Shown here: piece after piece, positions 8,007 to 17,174 of the stretch
How the letters are laid out: each line of letters begins with the position of its first letter
How positions within the stretch are numbered: the stretch's first letter is position 1
Origin: Brevibacillus_H sp041920465
GTDB lineage: Bacteria > Bacillota > Bacilli > Brevibacillales > Brevibacillaceae
DNA: 64,000 nucleotides
Reading direction: 5' to 3'
Assembly (NCBI GenBank): GCA_041920465.1
Contig: JBHGXW010000054.1
Coordinates: forward strand, 62,001-126,000
The notes under the pieces: generated by a model
Database searches by the model: none
Seen by the model: the letters and a program-made list of their open reading frames with translations, nothing else
What the model was told of the DNA's origin: nothing
Translations under genes and position numbers: made by a program

Positions 8007-8978
8007 ATGAATAAAATACTTGTGATCAACACTGGCGGCACGATTGCAATGTCGGTTGATGCAACTTCAGAAAACGTAAAACCATTGGATGACCAGGCAG
8101 TGGATCGCATTCTTCCTTACGTGCAGCGCTATGCTGATGTAACCATGCTCAACTATCTGAATTTACCCAGTCCACATATTACTCCCGCCATCATGAACAA
8201 TTTGCGGCTGTTGGTGGAGCAAGAGGTTAAGGCCCATCATTATGACGGAGTAATCATTACCCATGGGACAGATACATTGGAAGAGACAGCTTACTTCCTA
8301 GATCTGACACTTCCCTTGAATATCCCGGTTGTCGTAACAGGTGCCATGCGCTCCAGCAATGAACTTGGGGCTGACGGACCGGTCAATTTGATCTCTTCCG
8401 TCCGGACTGCGATTGAAGCAAGCAGCCGAAATAAAGGGGTTCTTGTTGTTTTCAATGATGAAATCCACGCAGCAAGACATGTTACCAAGACACATACCAG
8501 CAATGTGGCTACGTTCCAATCTCCGCAGTACGGTCCAATCGGCACAATCAGCAAAAGGGCTGTTCATTATCACCATGCCCCGTTAATCCGCGAACATTAT
8601 GCAATTTCCAAAGCGGAAGCCAATGTGCCTTTAATCAAAGCTGTTGCCGGAATGGACCCGAACTGGCTGTCATTTTTAACCACTCAGCCGATTGACGGAT
8701 TGGTCGTTGAAGCTTTTGGAATCGGCAACGTCCCGCCCGCAATAGTCCCTGTGCTGAAAGAGGTATTGGATAAGCAGGTTCCAATCGTGATCGTTTCGCG
8801 CTGCTTCAACGGGGAAGTTCAGGATATTTACGATTATGAAGGCGGCGGCAGGCAGTTAAAAGAAATGGGCATGATTTTCTCCAACGGGCTCAATGGCCAA
8901 AAAGCGCGTCTGAAGCTGATGGTAGCACTCCAGCAAACCCGGGATTTCGAAGAGTTGCAGAAGATTTTTGAAGTTTAG
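8007..8978 (+). CDS. ansA: Type I L-asparaginase
   Basis: Cytosolic asparaginase, hydrolysing L-asparagine to aspartate and ammonia. The 323-residue protein carries both catalytic signatures: TGGTIA at 9-14 (first nucleophilic Thr) and HGTDTLEET near 86-94 (second Thr-Asp pair), plus a conserved Lys in the HVTKTHTSN segment near 158. No signal peptide, so it is the cytoplasmic form. GTGAGG precedes the ATG. It stands alone on the plus strand, divergent from prsW, and ends in a strong terminator at 8985-9010. Confidence 0.93.
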   Translation: MNKILVINTGGTIAMSVDATSENVKPLDDQAVDRILPYVQRYADVTMLNYLNLPSPHITPAIMNNLRLLVEQEVKAHHYDGVIITHGTDTLEETAYFLDLTLPLNIPVVVTGAMRSSNELGADGPVNLISSVRTAIEASSRNKGVLVVFNDEIHAARHVTKTHTSNVATFQSPQYGPIGTISKRAVHYHHAPLIREHYAISKAEANVPLIKAVAGMDPNWLSFLTTQPIDGLVVEAFGIGNVPPAIVPVLKEVLDKQVPIVIVSRCFNGEVQDIYDYEGGGRQLKEMGMIFSNGLNGQKARLKLMVALQQTRDFEELQKIFEV

Positions 8979-8984
8979 GATAAC

Positions 8985-9010
8985 AAGCTTGGCGATTGCC
9001 AAGCTTTTTT
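8985..9010 (+). terminator. Terminator of ansA
   Basis: AAGCTTGGC/GCCAAGCTT stem with a four-base loop followed by six T, seven bases after the ansA stop. Confidence 0.88.
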
Positions 9011-9103
9011 GTATTCTTTCCTGCATCCGGTTTACTGCCACATCTCTTCCTTTCATGTTGAAATCCTGATGAGATTGAGGAACGAAACCGCTTGTTTTGC
9101 AAC

Positions 9104-9140
9104 AAAAAAACTGACGCCTGTAAGATCCAGACGCCAGTTT
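9104..9140 (-). terminator. Terminator of the glutamate dehydrogenase gene
   Basis: Thirteen-bp stem with two G-U pairs (9108-9120 with 9128-9140) followed on the minus strand by a run of seven T, 37 bases after the gudB stop. Confidence 0.82.
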
Positions 9141-9176
9141 CATCATCAATTTTTCAATTAGGTTTCACCAGCAAGG

Positions 9177-10469
9177 CTATACCCAGCCGCGGAATCGCGA
9201 AGCTTCCGCCATTTTTCTTACCCCTACCATGTAAGCGGCCAAACGCATGTCAACACGGCGAGTTTGCGCTGTGGTATACACGTTCTCGAACGATTTTACC
9301 ATTACGCGCTCCAGTTTCTCTTCCACTTCTTCTTCTGTCCAGTAGTAACCTTGGTTGTTTTGTACCCATTCGAAATACGAAACGGTTACCCCGCCGGCGC
9401 TTGCCAGTACATCCGGTACGAGCAGAATGCCGCGCTCAGTGAGAATCTTGGTTGCTTCGAGCGTAGTTGGGCCGTTCGCCGCTTCTACCACGATGGAAGC
9501 TTTAATGTTGTGTGCATTCGCAGCCGTAATCTGGTTCTCGATCGCTGCAGGCACCAAGATATCGCAATCTAATTCCAATAGCTCTTTATTGGAAATGGTG
9601 TTGGTAAACAATTTCGTAACGGTACCGAAAGAATCGCGACGATCAAGGAGATAATCGATATCAAGACCGTTCGGATCGTGGAGTGCGCCGTACGCGTCAG
9701 AAATACCTACCACCTTGGCACCTGCATCGTGCATAAACTTGGAAAGATAGCTTCCGGCATTCCCGAAGCCTTGAACTACTACGCGTGCACCTTTCAGATC
9801 GATGCCACGGCGTTTCAGTGCTTCACGGATGCAGATGGTTACGCCTTTGGCTGTTGCCGTTTCACGGCCGTGAGAACCGCCGAGGGCGATTGGTTTACCT
9901 GTAATAAATCCAGGTGAATCAAATTCGCGAATGCGGCTGTACTCATCCATCATCCAAGCCATTATTTGAGAGTTCGTAAATACATCTGGAGCCGGAATAT
10001 CTTTAGTTGGTCCTACCAACTGGCTAATTGCGCGAACATAACCACGGCTGAGACGCTCCAATTCGCGGAAAGACATTTCACGCGGATCGCAAATAATTCC
10101 GCCTTTACCTCCGCCATACGGTAGATCCACAATACCTGCTTTTAAGCTCATCCAAATCGAAAGCGCTTTCACTTCATCCTCAGTAACTTCAGGATGGAAG
10201 CGTATGCCTCCTTTTGTCGGACCTACTGCATCGTTGTGTTGGGCTCTATAACCCGTAAATACTTTTACTTCACCGTTGTCCATACGAACCGGAATCCGTA
10301 CCGTGAGGACTCTCATCGGTTCTTTCAGCAGTTCGTACATAGACTCTTGGTAACCCAGTTTCTCTAGTGCTTCTTTGATCACCGTTTGGGTAGAGGTCAA
10401 AAGATTCAAGCTTTCTGGCTTCTTCTCTGCCCCTTGGGTGCTGCCGGTTACCACTTCGTGATTACCCAT
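9177..10469 (-). CDS. gudB: NAD-type glutamate dehydrogenase
   Basis: Catabolic glutamate dehydrogenase converting glutamate to 2-oxoglutarate and ammonia. The 430 residues show the dimerisation/catalytic domain with GGIRFHP, the catalytic Lys in LPYGGGKGG (about 128) and the Asp in PAPDVFT, then a Rossmann domain with GFGNAG (about 247). The B. subtilis 168 gudB inactivating duplication near the active site is not present, so this copy looks functional. ATG at 10469 follows AGGTGG. Position next to prsW and mecA matches gudB rather than rocG. Confidence 0.93.
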   Translation of the reverse strand: MGNHEVVTGSTQGAEKKPESLNLLTSTQTVIKEALEKLGYQESMYELLKEPMRVLTVRIPVRMDNGEVKVFTGYRAQHNDAVGPTKGGIRFHPEVTEDEVKALSIWMSLKAGIVDLPYGGGKGGIICDPREMSFRELERLSRGYVRAISQLVGPTKDIPAPDVFTNSQIMAWMMDEYSRIREFDSPGFITGKPIALGGSHGRETATAKGVTICIREALKRRGIDLKGARVVVQGFGNAGSYLSKFMHDAGAKVVGISDAYGALHDPNGLDIDYLLDRRDSFGTVTKLFTNTISNKELLELDCDILVPAAIENQITAANAHNIKASIVVEAANGPTTLEATKILTERGILLVPDVLASAGGVTVSYFEWVQNNQGYYWTEEEVEEKLERVMVKSFENVYTTAQTRRVDMRLAAYMVGVRKMAEASRFRGWV

Positions 10470-10527
10470 TCTTTACCACCTCAGAAAAGTATGTCGGTAA
10501 ATCCATCGTTTAGTATACACGCTTGTG

Positions 10528-12057
10528 TCAAAGTTGAGAAGACAAAAATTCAGCTTTTTCTTTTTCAAAACGCAAATTTACAGTTCCGAGCGTACCGTTC
10601 CGATTTTTAACCAAGTTGAGTTTTATCTCGTCCACCTCAGATGCACACGGGTCTTCACAAGGGGTCGCTTCGTAATAAATCAGGGTATCGACGGAAGCTT
10701 CCACCAGCGGATGCACTTCCAGACTGTTGTTCTTGTTCAAGGGTGCGGAAATAATGATAGCGGTATCCCATTGACGCGACCATTGATGCAGAAGATAGAT
10801 GGTCATTGCTTGGTTGTTGTGGACGACATGTCCGTGTTGATCCCGAAACGTGATTCTGAAGAAATTATCAATAAAAATGACAGGAGCTTTACCGATCGAT
10901 TGGATAATCCGATTAATCAAGTCCTCCATCTCATGCAGGGTGGTTTCCAGGTTGCCTTCGATGGTCCACATATTCTTGGCGGTATTTGCGTACGCATGTG
11001 AAGCTTGCAGCACTTTTTCCGACTCAATTTTGCCTGCCAAAATTTCCTGCGGCGGCACCTGCAGAATCCGAGCCATACTGCGGCACCACAGTTCATAAGC
11101 GGTCATCTCCCAGGAAACATAAGCAATCGGAACCTTTTGTGCGGCAATTTGATCAGCCAGTTGACGCATAAACATGGATTTGCCGGTTGATACATTGCCC
11201 ACAATCAGGTACAAACCCGTTCTTAAACCGCCAATCAGCTTTTCATCCAGTTCTTTGAAACCTGTCTTGATGCCGCTGACAATCCCTTTTTGCCGCTTGG
11301 CATATTCTTCCGTAAACACCGTAAGGCTGCGAACATCAGGAAATACGGGTAATTTTAGGTTTTCCGAAACAGCTATGTTTAATAACTCCATAAAAATTTC
11401 AATTGCATTCGGCTGGCGGCAGAATAAATCATTCACATCGCGCAATCCTTCGGGAAGGTGGACAATGTATACTTCCGATGCGACTCCCTCCAGGATGGTG
11501 GCAATCCGGATGCTCTCTCTGCGGCCTGCTTCGTCATTGGGATAGCAGATAAAAACGCGCTTCTCTTTAAGCCAGGCGGCATGGTGCTCTTTAAATATGG
11601 ACATGTCCGGAATGGAAAGGGCGGGAAGCTGCTCTTGGGCAAGCGACAGAACATCAAATACATTTCGGACAAGAATAATGTCTTCTGCCAAGTCCAAAAC
11701 CGGATGATTGAAAAACAGATCGTTACGTCCCAAAAGCGGACGGTATTTCGGTTCCCGATTGTCAATAGAACGGCCGACGAGATCAATCACTTTCCCCTGC
11801 TGATCCACAATGGGAAAGACGATACAATTGCTGAAATAACCTGTCAACATTCCTACATTCGCTGCGTGGAAACCGATTTTGGCAGGTTCGAAGCCAAGCC
11901 GGAAGTTTTCTACCGATTCTTCTTTGATGCCGCGCGAAGACAAATATTCCAACGCCTCCGTTGTCATCTGTTTCGAATACGTATGAAGCAATTCATCAAG
12001 GTCTTCCCAAGAAAACCGTTTGGTTACCGTTTTCACTTCAGGTGTGTACTCGTTCAT
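10528..12057 (-). CDS. Degenerate DnaG-like primase fused to DnaB-like helicase (Twinkle/T7 gp4-like)
   Basis: Start is ATG 12057 (509 residues; GAGGAG eight bases upstream; a GTG three codons earlier lies inside that site). Numbering here adds three to match the longer reading. The N-terminal half (30-235) resembles the DnaG catalytic core: YLSSRGI at 41-47, FPIVDQQGKVIDLVGR, KYRPLLGR, and DVNDLF. It lacks the zinc-binding domain, and its TOPRIM is degraded: the usual VEGxxD is LVRNVFD (132-138) and DxDxAG is YPNDEAG (175-181). The C-terminal half (265-512) is a DnaB-type RecA fold: Walker A GNVSTGKS (290-297), SWEM (318-321), Walker B VIFIDN (396-401) and the C-terminal KNRNGTLG arginine-finger region (487-494). 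Primer synthesis looks lost; ATP-driven DNA translocation looks retained. No phage genes surround it. Confidence 0.8.
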   Translation of the reverse strand: MNEYTPEVKTVTKRFSWEDLDELLHTYSKQMTTEALEYLSSRGIKEESVENFRLGFEPAKIGFHAANVGMLTGYFSNCIVFPIVDQQGKVIDLVGRSIDNREPKYRPLLGRNDLFFNHPVLDLAEDIILVRNVFDVLSLAQEQLPALSIPDMSIFKEHHAAWLKEKRVFICYPNDEAGRRESIRIATILEGVASEVYIVHLPEGLRDVNDLFCRQPNAIEIFMELLNIAVSENLKLPVFPDVRSLTVFTEEYAKRQKGIVSGIKTGFKELDEKLIGGLRTGLYLIVGNVSTGKSMFMRQLADQIAAQKVPIAYVSWEMTAYELWCRSMARILQVPPQEILAGKIESEKVLQASHAYANTAKNMWTIEGNLETTLHEMEDLINRIIQSIGKAPVIFIDNFFRITFRDQHGHVVHNNQAMTIYLLHQWSRQWDTAIIISAPLNKNNSLEVHPLVEASVDTLIYYEATPCEDPCASEVDEIKLNLVKNRNGTLGTVNLRFEKEKAEFLSSQL

Positions 12058-12222
12058 CTTTCCCACTCCTCATTTCACCAGTAATAAGCCTTTCGCAATT
12101 CGTTAAACCTTTGTACGTGATCAATAGTATAATGATAAAGCATCTTGGTTTTGATTTCTGCCGTTTTTCTTGCCAAAAGGCTTGGCAATCGACGAGTTTT
12201 CCAAAATGATAGGAGGAGCATT

Positions 12223-12963
12223 ATGTCGGTAAGACGGATTTTGATGGTGTTTGCCCATCCTGACGATGAAAGCTTTACCTCAGGAGTGACGATCGCCAAA
12301 TATGCCGATCAAACGGAGACAGAGGTTTTTTTGCTCTGTGCAACAAGAGGTCAAGCTGGAAAAGCAGGAGACCCCCCGATTTGCACGCAGGAAGAGCTTC
12401 CACAGATGCGTGAACGGGAATTGAGGGAAGCAGCCCAAATTCTTGGAATTTCGCGAGTGGATGTTTTGGATTATATCGATAAGAAGCTGGATACCGTTCC
12501 CTTGCAGGAATTAGCGGGGCATATACAAGAAGCCATCAATCGCTATCAGCCGCAAATTGTGATCACGTTTGCCCTGCACGGCATTTCAGGCCACCCCGAT
12601 CACCGGATGATTTCTCTCGCAACGGATTTGGCGGTTCAATCAAATCCGCACACTCCTGTGAAGAAATTGTATCATTGTACGCTTCCTTCCGTTCAACCTT
12701 TCATCGGGGTAAAAAACATTCATACCGATTCGTTGGATGTCATTACCACAGAAATCGAAGGCAGCGAGTACGTTGAGAGGGCGGCAAAAGCGCTACTCGC
12801 TCATCGGACACAGCACTTGTCGGTCGATCGGGTGTTTCCGGGAATTCGCCAAGGAGACTACAGCCATGTCCGGCGGGTCAATCACTTCATCCTTGTCTGG
12901 CACAATCTTGGGAACTACACCATTCAAGGCAAAGAGACCGATTTGTTTGCCGGAATCATGTAG
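12223..12963 (+). CDS. PIG-L family deacetylase, BshB2-like
   Basis: Zinc-dependent N-acetylglucosamine-type deacetylase of the PIG-L/LmbE family. With ATG 12223 as start (AGGAGGAG upstream) it is 246 residues. Zinc motif AHPDDE is at 11-16 and the distal metal His lies in HGISGHPDHR at 119-128. The GDPPICTQEELPxxRxREL segment resembles BshB2, the second bacillithiol-pathway deacetylase (malate-GlcNAc deacetylation, bacillithiol conjugate amidase). Exact substrate cannot be read from sequence. Divergent from the primase-helicase gene, with a 165-base gap, and convergent with mecA. Confidence 0.8.
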   Translation: MSVRRILMVFAHPDDESFTSGVTIAKYADQTETEVFLLCATRGQAGKAGDPPICTQEELPQMRERELREAAQILGISRVDVLDYIDKKLDTVPLQELAGHIQEAINRYQPQIVITFALHGISGHPDHRMISLATDLAVQSNPHTPVKKLYHCTLPSVQPFIGVKNIHTDSLDVITTEIEGSEYVERAAKALLAHRTQHLSVDRVFPGIRQGDYSHVRRVNHFILVWHNLGNYTIQGKETDLFAGIM

Positions 12964-12997
12964 GTTACATACCCTGAAGCTCTTGCAGCCAAACATG

Positions 12998-13031
12998 AAA
13001 AACACCCTCCGGCCATCGGAGGGTGTTCCTT
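12998..13031. terminator. Bidirectional terminator between the deacetylase gene and mecA
   Basis: Perfect 11-bp GC-rich stem (13001-13011 with 13017-13027). Five T follow on the minus strand and a weaker T-rich stretch on the plus strand, serving two convergent genes. Confidence 0.78.
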
Positions 13032-13033
13032 TC

Positions 13034-13630
13034 TCATGGAAATCTTTTGCAGATTTCTTTAACGGCATCATCCTCAATTACAGGTTTGCCGTATTCTTCA
13101 ATGACGTATATCGTTGTGGGCGTTGCTTCACCATACTCAGAGAGGATCGCAATTAACTTGTGATAGCGTTCTTGATCCATGTCAATTTCTTCGAGCACAA
13201 GATAGTATTTATTTTGATAAAAATAGATGCTTCCACCATTGGTTAACAGAGAATTAATCCGATGCGAAGCCTCCACTAAATGTTCGAAGTCTCGGAAAGA
13301 ATAGATGATGAGGTCGCTTTCTTCGAGCGTAACCTCCATCTCGTAGACTGCCTCGTCGTCGTCCTCTTCCTTCTCAACAGTTGAACCGGTTTTGCCCCGG
13401 GTCACGATAACGACCATCCCCTGAGCTGGCAAGGCAAAGATCTCAACGGCAACTGGACCAGAAACCTCAAAACCCAGTTCCTCATAGGCCTGTTCCATCA
13501 TGTCGTTGAACAGTTCATGTACTTTCGGAATGTCACGCCACATATCTTCTTTTTCGATGCCCCGTTCCGATAGATCGTCAAACGTTAGAAAGATCCGTAT
13601 CTTGTCTTGACCAAGGCGTTCTACACGCAT
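13034..13630 (-). CDS. mecA: ClpC adaptor protein MecA/YpbH
   Basis: Adaptor that delivers substrates to the ClpCP protease and activates ClpC. The 198 residues show the MecA layout: N-terminal MRVERLGQDKIRIFLT domain (substrate binding), an acidic linker (KEEDDDEAVYE, about 87-97) and a C-terminal ClpC-binding domain from about 105. In B. subtilis the paralogue at this locus next to gudB is YpbH (MecB), so by position this is the YpbH orthologue; many relatives have a single copy annotated MecA. GAGGAGG precedes the ATG by seven bases. Confidence 0.9.
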   Translation of the reverse strand: MRVERLGQDKIRIFLTFDDLSERGIEKEDMWRDIPKVHELFNDMMEQAYEELGFEVSGPVAVEIFALPAQGMVVIVTRGKTGSTVEKEEDDDEAVYEMEVTLEESDLIIYSFRDFEHLVEASHRINSLLTNGGSIYFYQNKYYLVLEEIDMDQERYHKLIAILSEYGEATPTTIYVIEEYGKPVIEDDAVKEICKRFP

Positions 13631-13657
13631 GACTGTCCCTCCTCGCCATCCAGTCGT

Positions 13658-13686
13658 ATTACAGGTTATGTTAGAAAGCCTGTAAT
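13658..13686 (-). promoter_or_regulatory. Inverted repeat upstream of mecA
   Basis: Two perfect 8-base arms, ATTACAGG (13658-13665) and CCTGTAAT (13679-13686), separated by 13 bases, 28 bases upstream of the mecA ATG. It could be an operator or a leader hairpin; no known regulator is recognised. Confidence 0.35.
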
Positions 13687-13881
13687 AGTTCTCAGCACTA
13701 TGTTTAAAAAATGGAAAAACCGCATAATCACTAAGTTAAGATAATTTCTGCGGGTACGTGCTGATTACTTAATCATATCACATAATTCGGACAAGGACAA
13801 AGCGTATTAGATCACCTTCATGTGCTTCATAAAACTGGAAGCATGATCGGGACAGACACCGCATAATGACAGCCTTTGTCC

Positions 13882-14289
13882 TTACATGGGAGATTTGTAG
13901 GAAAGGGGAAGCAGCCGGATCATTTCATTCAAGAGCAGGATGGCCAGAACAATTCCTGACATCCAGGGAAATTTGCATATGAGAACGAAGAACAGAAATC
14001 CTGCATACATCACCAGAACCAGATGAAGCAATCTCTCGATGTCTGGAAAAACACGTCGTCCTATATATAAAAATACGTGTCTTCGGATGATCCGGAAAAG
14101 TGTATAAGAACCAAAAGCAACCAAGCCGAAGGAAACACAAAGCGAGATTGGCTCAAACATCAACAGGATCAGCCAGTCAGATACGTTTTTGGGCTTGATA
14201 AATAGGGCAGTTGACAGCTTCTTCTCAGCGTATACCGTACAGCTCCACACAGCAAAGCCAATAAACAGATCCCGCCAAAACAAAAACAC
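13882..14289 (-). CDS. ypbF: YpbF-like multipass membrane protein (DUF2663 type)
   Basis: Start GTG 14289 (135 residues) is chosen because GGGGGAG lies six bases upstream; the longer reading has no ribosome site. The protein is hydrophobic, with probable membrane helices near residues 5-20, 40-65 and 95-120, and a basic segment RIIRRHVFLYIGRR near 68-80. The slot between mecA and the LysM gene is that of ypbF (DUF2663) in B. subtilis, which supports the assignment; function is unknown. Confidence 0.6.
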   Translation of the reverse strand: MFLFWRDLFIGFAVWSCTVYAEKKLSTALFIKPKNVSDWLILLMFEPISLCVSFGLVAFGSYTLFRIIRRHVFLYIGRRVFPDIERLLHLVLVMYAGFLFFVLICKFPWMSGIVLAILLLNEMIRLLPLSYKSPM

Positions 14290-14354
14290 GATGCTCTCCC
14301 CCTTTCTGCCTTCTGCATCCCCTACATCATATGACAATCGAACCTGCACATGCT

Positions 14355-14388
14355 AAAAAACCCACTCGCTGTATCGAGTGGGGTTTCC
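14355..14388 (-). terminator. Terminator after the LysM gene
   Basis: CCCACTCG/CGAGTGGG stem extended by A-T pairs, followed on the minus strand by six T. It ends the ypbB-recS-ypbD-ypbE unit. Confidence 0.8.
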
Positions 14389-14420
14389 TCTGCTGTCTAG
14401 AAAGGGTTGTGCTTCATTTT

Positions 14421-15023
14421 TTAACGCAACGGTATGGTAATGACACGGCCAATCGGCAGCGGGTCTTCCGGATTCAAATGATTGTATCGGGCAATCCGAT
14501 CTACGCCCATTCCGTTCCCGTAATACTTGCGGGAGAGCTTGAACAGCGTATCTCCAGCCTTTACCCGATGCCGAATCTTCTCTGGTTTAGCAGGCGGTTG
14601 TTGTTTGGCTTTCATTCTGGGTTCCTTATTGGGTTCGGTTTTCGCTTCTGCTCTGGTTTCTGCCTTGGATTGGCTTTCCTTTGTCTCGGTAGAATGGGCA
14701 ACCGCTAAAGGCGGCTGTGTCGTTGTTGGGATTTTGGAAGGCTCGACTGCATGCTCAGTCTTCGATTCCTTGTTAGGTTCATCGACGTTGGTCATGACCG
14801 GTTGCGAATATGAAACGGCAGGTTCCGATTTGTTTCCTGCCATACTCAATTCAAATCCAACCATTCCAAACGCAACCGCTCCAAAAAGATATAGTCCAGC
14901 TTGAAAATATTTCTTTCTTCTTTCTTTTTGCTTTTTCACCAGGCGTTGGCTGCGAGGGGGTAACCCTGCTACAGGTTGTTTTGTTTCTTCTACAACCATC
15001 CTTTTTTTGAAAGAACGTCTCAT
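14421..15023 (-). CDS. ypbE: LysM-domain membrane-anchored protein, YpbE-like
   Basis: The 200-residue protein has a basic cytoplasmic N-terminus, one transmembrane helix (about 42-60), a long low-complexity linker rich in Glu, Lys, Thr and Pro (65-148), and a C-terminal LysM domain (about 152-198, HRVKAGDTLFKLSRKYYG and IGRVITIP). LysM binds GlcNAc-containing peptidoglycan, so the protein probably bridges membrane and wall. It follows the CAAX protease gene by two bases and matches YpbE in position. Specific function is unknown. Confidence 0.82.
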   Translation of the reverse strand: MRRSFKKRMVVEETKQPVAGLPPRSQRLVKKQKERRKKYFQAGLYLFGAVAFGMVGFELSMAGNKSEPAVSYSQPVMTNVDEPNKESKTEHAVEPSKIPTTTQPPLAVAHSTETKESQSKAETRAEAKTEPNKEPRMKAKQQPPAKPEKIRHRVKAGDTLFKLSRKYYGNGMGVDRIARYNHLNPEDPLPIGRVITIPLR

Positions 15024-15025
15024 GA

Positions 15026-15583
15026 TTACCTCCTTTTTCGAATGATGAGAGCAGAAAGAAAATCAAGCAAACTATGCGCAAATATCGGAACTAAGAGACT
15101 GCCCTGCATGTCAAATAAGTATCCCAGACCAAAACTGGTGGCGAATACCAGGACAAGGAGTATCGGCTTACGCAAATAGCGGATATGAATGAAGGTAAAG
15201 ATGGTACTTGTCCAGACATTGCCCAGCCAGAATTGGACAAACCCACGGAACAGCAGCTCTTCGGCCACTCCTACCAACAGACAGAGGCACGCCGTCTTGG
15301 CAACCGACAAGTTTCGAAACAGCCGCTTGTTGATTTCTCCCTCGTCCAGCCAATCTGCCGGAAATATCCGCTCCAAAATGACGCTGAACGTAAACACCGC
15401 CAGCGCGAAAAAAATGGCATAGCCTGTATAGATCCAGCCGGTAAACCGAAACAAACGGAGAAACGATGGCCAATCATGGATAAACAAACTGCCGGCAATC
15501 CCCAAACCGAGAATGATGCCCTGAGTTAATAACAGGTTATAACGTAAAACATTGTCATCCATTGTTTCGATGAGTTTATTCAA
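15026..15583 (-). CDS. ypbD: CPBP family intramembrane metalloprotease (YpbD-like)
   Basis: Polytopic membrane protein of 185 residues in the CAAX protease/bacteriocin-processing (Abi) family. The catalytic EELLFRG motif (about 108-114), the following IHIRY histidine (about 132) and AHSLLDF (about 168-174) are all present. TTG start at 15583 overlaps the recS stop by eight bases, with GGAGG nine bases upstream, indicating translational coupling. The substrate is unknown. Confidence 0.82.
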   Translation of the reverse strand: MNKLIETMDDNVLRYNLLLTQGIILGLGIAGSLFIHDWPSFLRLFRFTGWIYTGYAIFFALAVFTFSVILERIFPADWLDEGEINKRLFRNLSVAKTACLCLLVGVAEELLFRGFVQFWLGNVWTSTIFTFIHIRYLRKPILLVLVFATSFGLGYLFDMQGSLLVPIFAHSLLDFLSALIIRKRR

Positions 15584-17174
15584 CTTTTCCTGCCTCCCTC
15601 ATGTCCACCATAACCCCGGGAAACAGTTTTTGCAAAGAAGTTTTCAAATCCCAATCCGCATACTTCTCTTGCAGCTCTTCCGATTCAGTCTTCTCATATA
15701 CGGCAGCATCAAGGCCGCAGTTGACACAACATTGCTCCTGCAAATCCTCCAGCGTTTCACCAAAATAAGCCTGCAATTCTTTCCGCAAGCAAGCGTTTTG
15801 CTCCAGCCACAACTGGATACTACGTAATTTCGCTAGCTTAGCCTGTTTTACCTCTTCAATCCGGGAAGTAATTCGTTCCAGTGCACGATCCGACTCTTTG
15901 CCAGTCCACTCGTACTGAAACCCTTGCCTGGTTTGCACCGCATGCTGCACGATTCCTGTTTGTTCAGCGTAGAAAAAGAGCATCCGTTGAGCCTGTTCAT
16001 CCAATCCCAGCCATGCCTGCAATTCGGTAGAAGTAATTTCTGCTGTTCCCATTTTCCGGTCATGGTGGGTGATGAACTGGATAAATTGTTCCACTTCCAC
16101 CTGAGTGGGAATTTCATTTTGCAGCAGCCGAAAATGGATGAAGTAATCGGCTGGATCATAAAAAAGACAAGCATAGCCTGGCAGGCCGTCACGCCCGATC
16201 CGGCCCACCTCCTGGACGTACGCTTCGATACTGGACGGAAAATGGTAGTGCAGAACAAAGCGAATATTGGGCTTGTCGATTCCCATTCCAAACGCATTGG
16301 TCGCAATAATCACCGGAATCTCTTCTCTCAGAAATTGTTCCTGAATCAGGATTCTCTCCATCGCATTCATCCCGCCATGATAGCCGTGCACCGACAATAA
16401 ACCAGCTCTTTGGCAGGCAGCAACCAAATTTTCAACAGCCTGCCTTGTGCTGCAGTAAACAATCCCTGGTCCTTTAAGCTTTTCGATCGCGGCGAGAACC
16501 TGCGCTGTCTTCTCCTGTTCCGATTCCACACGCCGGACATCGTAAGCGATATTGGCACGATTCAGTGATTGGATTACCCTGTCTTCGGGAAGAATCTGAA
16601 ATAAACTGGACAGCTCATCCTGTACCGCCTGGGTAGCTGTTGCCGTCACTGCCAGCACGACCGGGTTGCCGAGTTCCTCAAGAACCTGAGGCAGACGCAA
16701 ATAATCCGTGCGAAAATCGTGCCCCCACTGCGAAATGCAATGCGCCTCATCAATGGCTACCAGGGAAACTCCCCGTTTCTTTAGGAGAGCCAGGATATGC
16801 GGCTGCTGCAGCTTTTCGGGAGATATGTATACCAGCTTGTACTTTCCAACTTTTATCTCACTCGTAATTTGCTTGATTTCTGCTGCCGACAAGGAACTGT
16901 TGAGATAAGCGGCATCATGTCTCCCCTTAGTTTTCAGTCGTTGTACCTGATCAATCATCAGCGAAATGAGGGGAGTAACCACCAGCGTCAACTTGGGCAG
17001 CACCAACGAAGGAAGCTGGTATGTCAGCGATTTGCCGCTGCCCGTGGCCAGCACGCCCAGCACATTGCGTCTCTTCATAATCCGTTCCACGATCTCGCGT
17101 TGTCCCGGCCGAAACGAGGTAAACCCCATATACCGCTTCAACCATTCATCCAAAATTTCTCTTCTGCTCAACAT
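15576..17174 (-). CDS. recS: RecQ-family DNA helicase (RecS-like)
   Basis: ATP-dependent 3'-5' DNA helicase used in recombination and fork repair. Walker A TGSGKS is at 44-49, the DEAH box at 142-145 (AIDEAHCISQWGHDFR region) and motif VI QEVGRIGRDG near 335. A zinc-binding RQC-like element follows, with cysteines in ACLRKEL and QCCVNCG. There is no HRDC domain, and at 532 residues it is shorter than full RecQ, fitting the RecS (YpbC) paralogue at this B. subtilis locus. The ATG overlaps the ypbB stop by seven bases; GAAGGAGA is upstream. Confidence 0.88.
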   Translation of the reverse strand: MLSRREILDEWLKRYMGFTSFRPGQREIVERIMKRRNVLGVLATGSGKSLTYQLPSLVLPKLTLVVTPLISLMIDQVQRLKTKGRHDAAYLNSSLSAAEIKQITSEIKVGKYKLVYISPEKLQQPHILALLKKRGVSLVAIDEAHCISQWGHDFRTDYLRLPQVLEELGNPVVLAVTATATQAVQDELSSLFQILPEDRVIQSLNRANIAYDVRRVESEQEKTAQVLAAIEKLKGPGIVYCSTRQAVENLVAACQRAGLLSVHGYHGGMNAMERILIQEQFLREEIPVIIATNAFGMGIDKPNIRFVLHYHFPSSIEAYVQEVGRIGRDGLPGYACLFYDPADYFIHFRLLQNEIPTQVEVEQFIQFITHHDRKMGTAEITSTELQAWLGLDEQAQRMLFFYAEQTGIVQHAVQTRQGFQYEWTGKESDRALERITSRIEEVKQAKLAKLRSIQLWLEQNACLRKELQAYFGETLEDLQEQCCVNCGLDAAVYEKTESEELQEKYADWDLKTSLQKLFPGVMVDMREAGKVE

